Source of the DNA: JASFQI01 sp050115555
GTDB taxonomy: Bacteria; Desulfobacterota; DSM-4660; Desulfatiglandales; HGW-15
DNA length: 13,651 nucleotides
Assembly: GCA_050115555.1 (NCBI GenBank)
Contig: JASFQI010000111.1
Coordinates: 1 to 13,651, forward strand
Direction: 5' to 3'
Each line of letters opens with the position of its first letter. The first letter of the stretch is position 1. Below are positions 12,658-13,651 of this stretch, piece after piece. The position numbers and the translations under genes were made by a program. The notes under the pieces are model-generated. The model searched no databases. It was not told the origin of the DNA and saw nothing but the letters and a program-made list of their open reading frames with translations.

Positions 12658-13651
12658 CCCTCTTGACGAAAAGCCGCTCATCCGCCCTGTGAAATCCTTG
12701 TTCGTCCTTTCCGACCTCGAGGCCGGAGGTGCTCAACGGGTCGTCCTCACGGTCCTGCGCCATTTATCCTTGAGGCCCTGCAGGCCGCATCTGGCCTTAG
12801 CTCGATCAGCCGGTCCCCTGTTGAAAGAAATTCCCGAGAACATACCTGTCCATGTGGTGGGGAATGGGCGGGTGCGCTCCATGCTGCCGGGGCTTTACCG
12901 TCTTATTTGGAAGCTTCGGCCCCGAACCGTGATCTCGACTCTGGGGCATTTGAACCTTGCGCTTCTGGCCACGAGGAGGTTCATGCCGTCCTGCACAAGG
13001 CTGGTTGTCCGGGAAGCGAATACCCCGAGCTTCCGACTTCAGCATACGAGGTCTCCCAGCCTGTATCGGATCGCCTATCGCCGGCTCTATCCCCGAGCGG
13101 ACCGGGTTCTCTGCAATGCCGATTTCGTCAAGGAGGATCTGGCTCGGCACTTCTCCATACCTGAAAAGAGGATCTTGCGGATCCCCAATCCCGTGGACGT
13201 TGAGCGCATCCGAGTGCAACTCGAGAACGGAAGCACCCCTTATGCCCAGGGCGGCATTCAGCTTGTTTCCGTTGGGAGGCTCACAAGGCAGAAGGGGTAT
13301 GACCTCCTTTTTCCAGCCCTGAAAAAGGCCCGTTCCCAGGTGCCGGATCTCCACCTGACGCTGGTAGGGGACGGGAAGCATAGGGACGTGCTGAGGGATC
13401 TGGCCGAGCGATTGGCATTGGGAAAGGCGATCACATTTGCAGGCCATCAGGACAATCCGTATCCGTTTATGGCGCATGCACACCTTTTCGTTTCTTCATC
13501 CCGGTATGAAGGTTCTCCCAATGCCGTTCTCGAATCCATGGCCTGCGGGACGCCGGTGGTCGCTTTTGACAGCCCGGGAGGGACGGCCGAGATCATCCGT
13601 CACGGTCGAAACGGTTGGCTGGTACCTGCGGAGGATTGGAAGGCTCTGGGG
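12644..13651 (+). CDS. GT4 family glycosyltransferase, 5' part (cut by the window edge)
   Basis: The frame is open to the right edge (336 codons seen). It encodes a GT-B fold, retaining glycosyltransferase of family GT4. The N-terminal SLFVLSDLEAGGAQRVVLTV carries the acceptor-domain GGAxR motif. LVVREANTPS and VLCNADFVKEDLARHF follow. The donor domain shows VSVGRLTRQKGYDLL, LVGDG, FAGHQDNPYPFMAHAHLFV and the EX7E motif EGSPNAVLE (Glu289 and Glu297), then GTPVVAFDSPGGTAEII. The start is TTG 12644, overlapping the upstream stop, because GGAGGGG (12629-12635) sits 8 bases before it. GTG 12689 would give an N-terminus (MKSLFVLS) closer to the family norm but has no ribosome binding site. The last gene of the visible operon, it probably adds a sugar to the growing glycan on the cytoplasmic side. 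Confidence 0.88.
   Translation, partial: MRRPDPLDEKPLIRPVKSLFVLSDLEAGGAQRVVLTVLRHLSLRPCRPHLALARSAGPLLKEIPENIPVHVVGNGRVRSMLPGLYRLIWKLRPRTVISTLGHLNLALLATRRFMPSCTRLVVREANTPSFRLQHTRSPSLYRIAYRRLYPRADRVLCNADFVKEDLARHFSIPEKRILRIPNPVDVERIRVQLENGSTPYAQGGIQLVSVGRLTRQKGYDLLFPALKKARSQVPDLHLTLVGDGKHRDVLRDLAERLALGKAITFAGHQDNPYPFMAHAHLFVSSSRYEGSPNAVLESMACGTPVVAFDSPGGTAEIIRHGRNGWLVPAEDWKALG

Noticed and set aside
1..13651. CRISPR arrays, tRNA or rRNA genes, transposase genes
   Set aside because: No regularly spaced repeats, no cloverleaf or rRNA-like sequence and no transposase-like reading frame were found on either strand.

Overview
The window is a GC-rich stretch of bacterial chromosome. Most of it is a surface-glycan biosynthesis locus: sugar-nucleotide enzymes, glycosyltransferases, methyltransferases, an amidotransferase, a sulfotransferase and a flippase-like membrane protein. 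Gene style and content suggest a Gram-negative such as Desulfobacterota (former Deltaproteobacteria). That is inference only, because no rRNA or other marker gene is present.

Left end (2-1690): the 3' part of a GT-C type membrane glycosyltransferase enters from the left. It runs into an accessory islet. On the minus strand this holds a two-gene toxin-antitoxin module: a ribbon-helix-helix antitoxin (884-1120) followed with a 4-base overlap by a PIN-domain toxin (459-887). On the plus strand are a small conserved-looking ORF (1355-1573) and what looks like the wreck of a minimal nucleotidyltransferase gene (1522-1690), with N- and C-terminal pieces in different frames and the middle gone.

Main run (1746-13651): ten genes on the plus strand, tightly packed, with ATGA overlaps or gaps under about 100 bases, very probably one transcript. 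The order is gmd (GDP-mannose 4,6-dehydratase), fcl (GDP-L-fucose synthase), a methyltransferase-GT2 fusion, a membrane-anchored DPM1/GtrB-like GT2, an asparagine-synthase-type amidotransferase, a methyltransferase, a PAPS-dependent sulfotransferase, a flippase-like integral membrane protein, a second GT-C membrane glycosyltransferase, and a GT4 glycosyltransferase cut by the right edge. Gmd and Fcl make GDP-L-fucose. The polyprenyl-phosphate type GT2 enzymes may supply lipid-linked sugars to the GT-C enzymes. The sulfotransferase, methyltransferases and amidotransferase would decorate the product. The best overall reading is a decorated, possibly sulfated, fucose-containing polysaccharide or glycolipid.

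The most unusual items are structural. Gmd carries an extra segment of about 33 residues compared with the E. coli enzyme, encoded by DNA containing a perfect 14-bp inverted repeat. An 18-bp core of that segment recurs inverted, 17 of 18 identical, at the 3' end of the left GT-C gene, so a dispersed palindromic element seems to have entered two coding regions. Others are the nucleotidyltransferase relic, the flippase-like gene whose coding sequence clearly continues upstream of any ATG/GTG/TTG start, and three micro-ORFs (18, 29 and 25 codons) that fill intercistronic gaps and end exactly at the next start codon.
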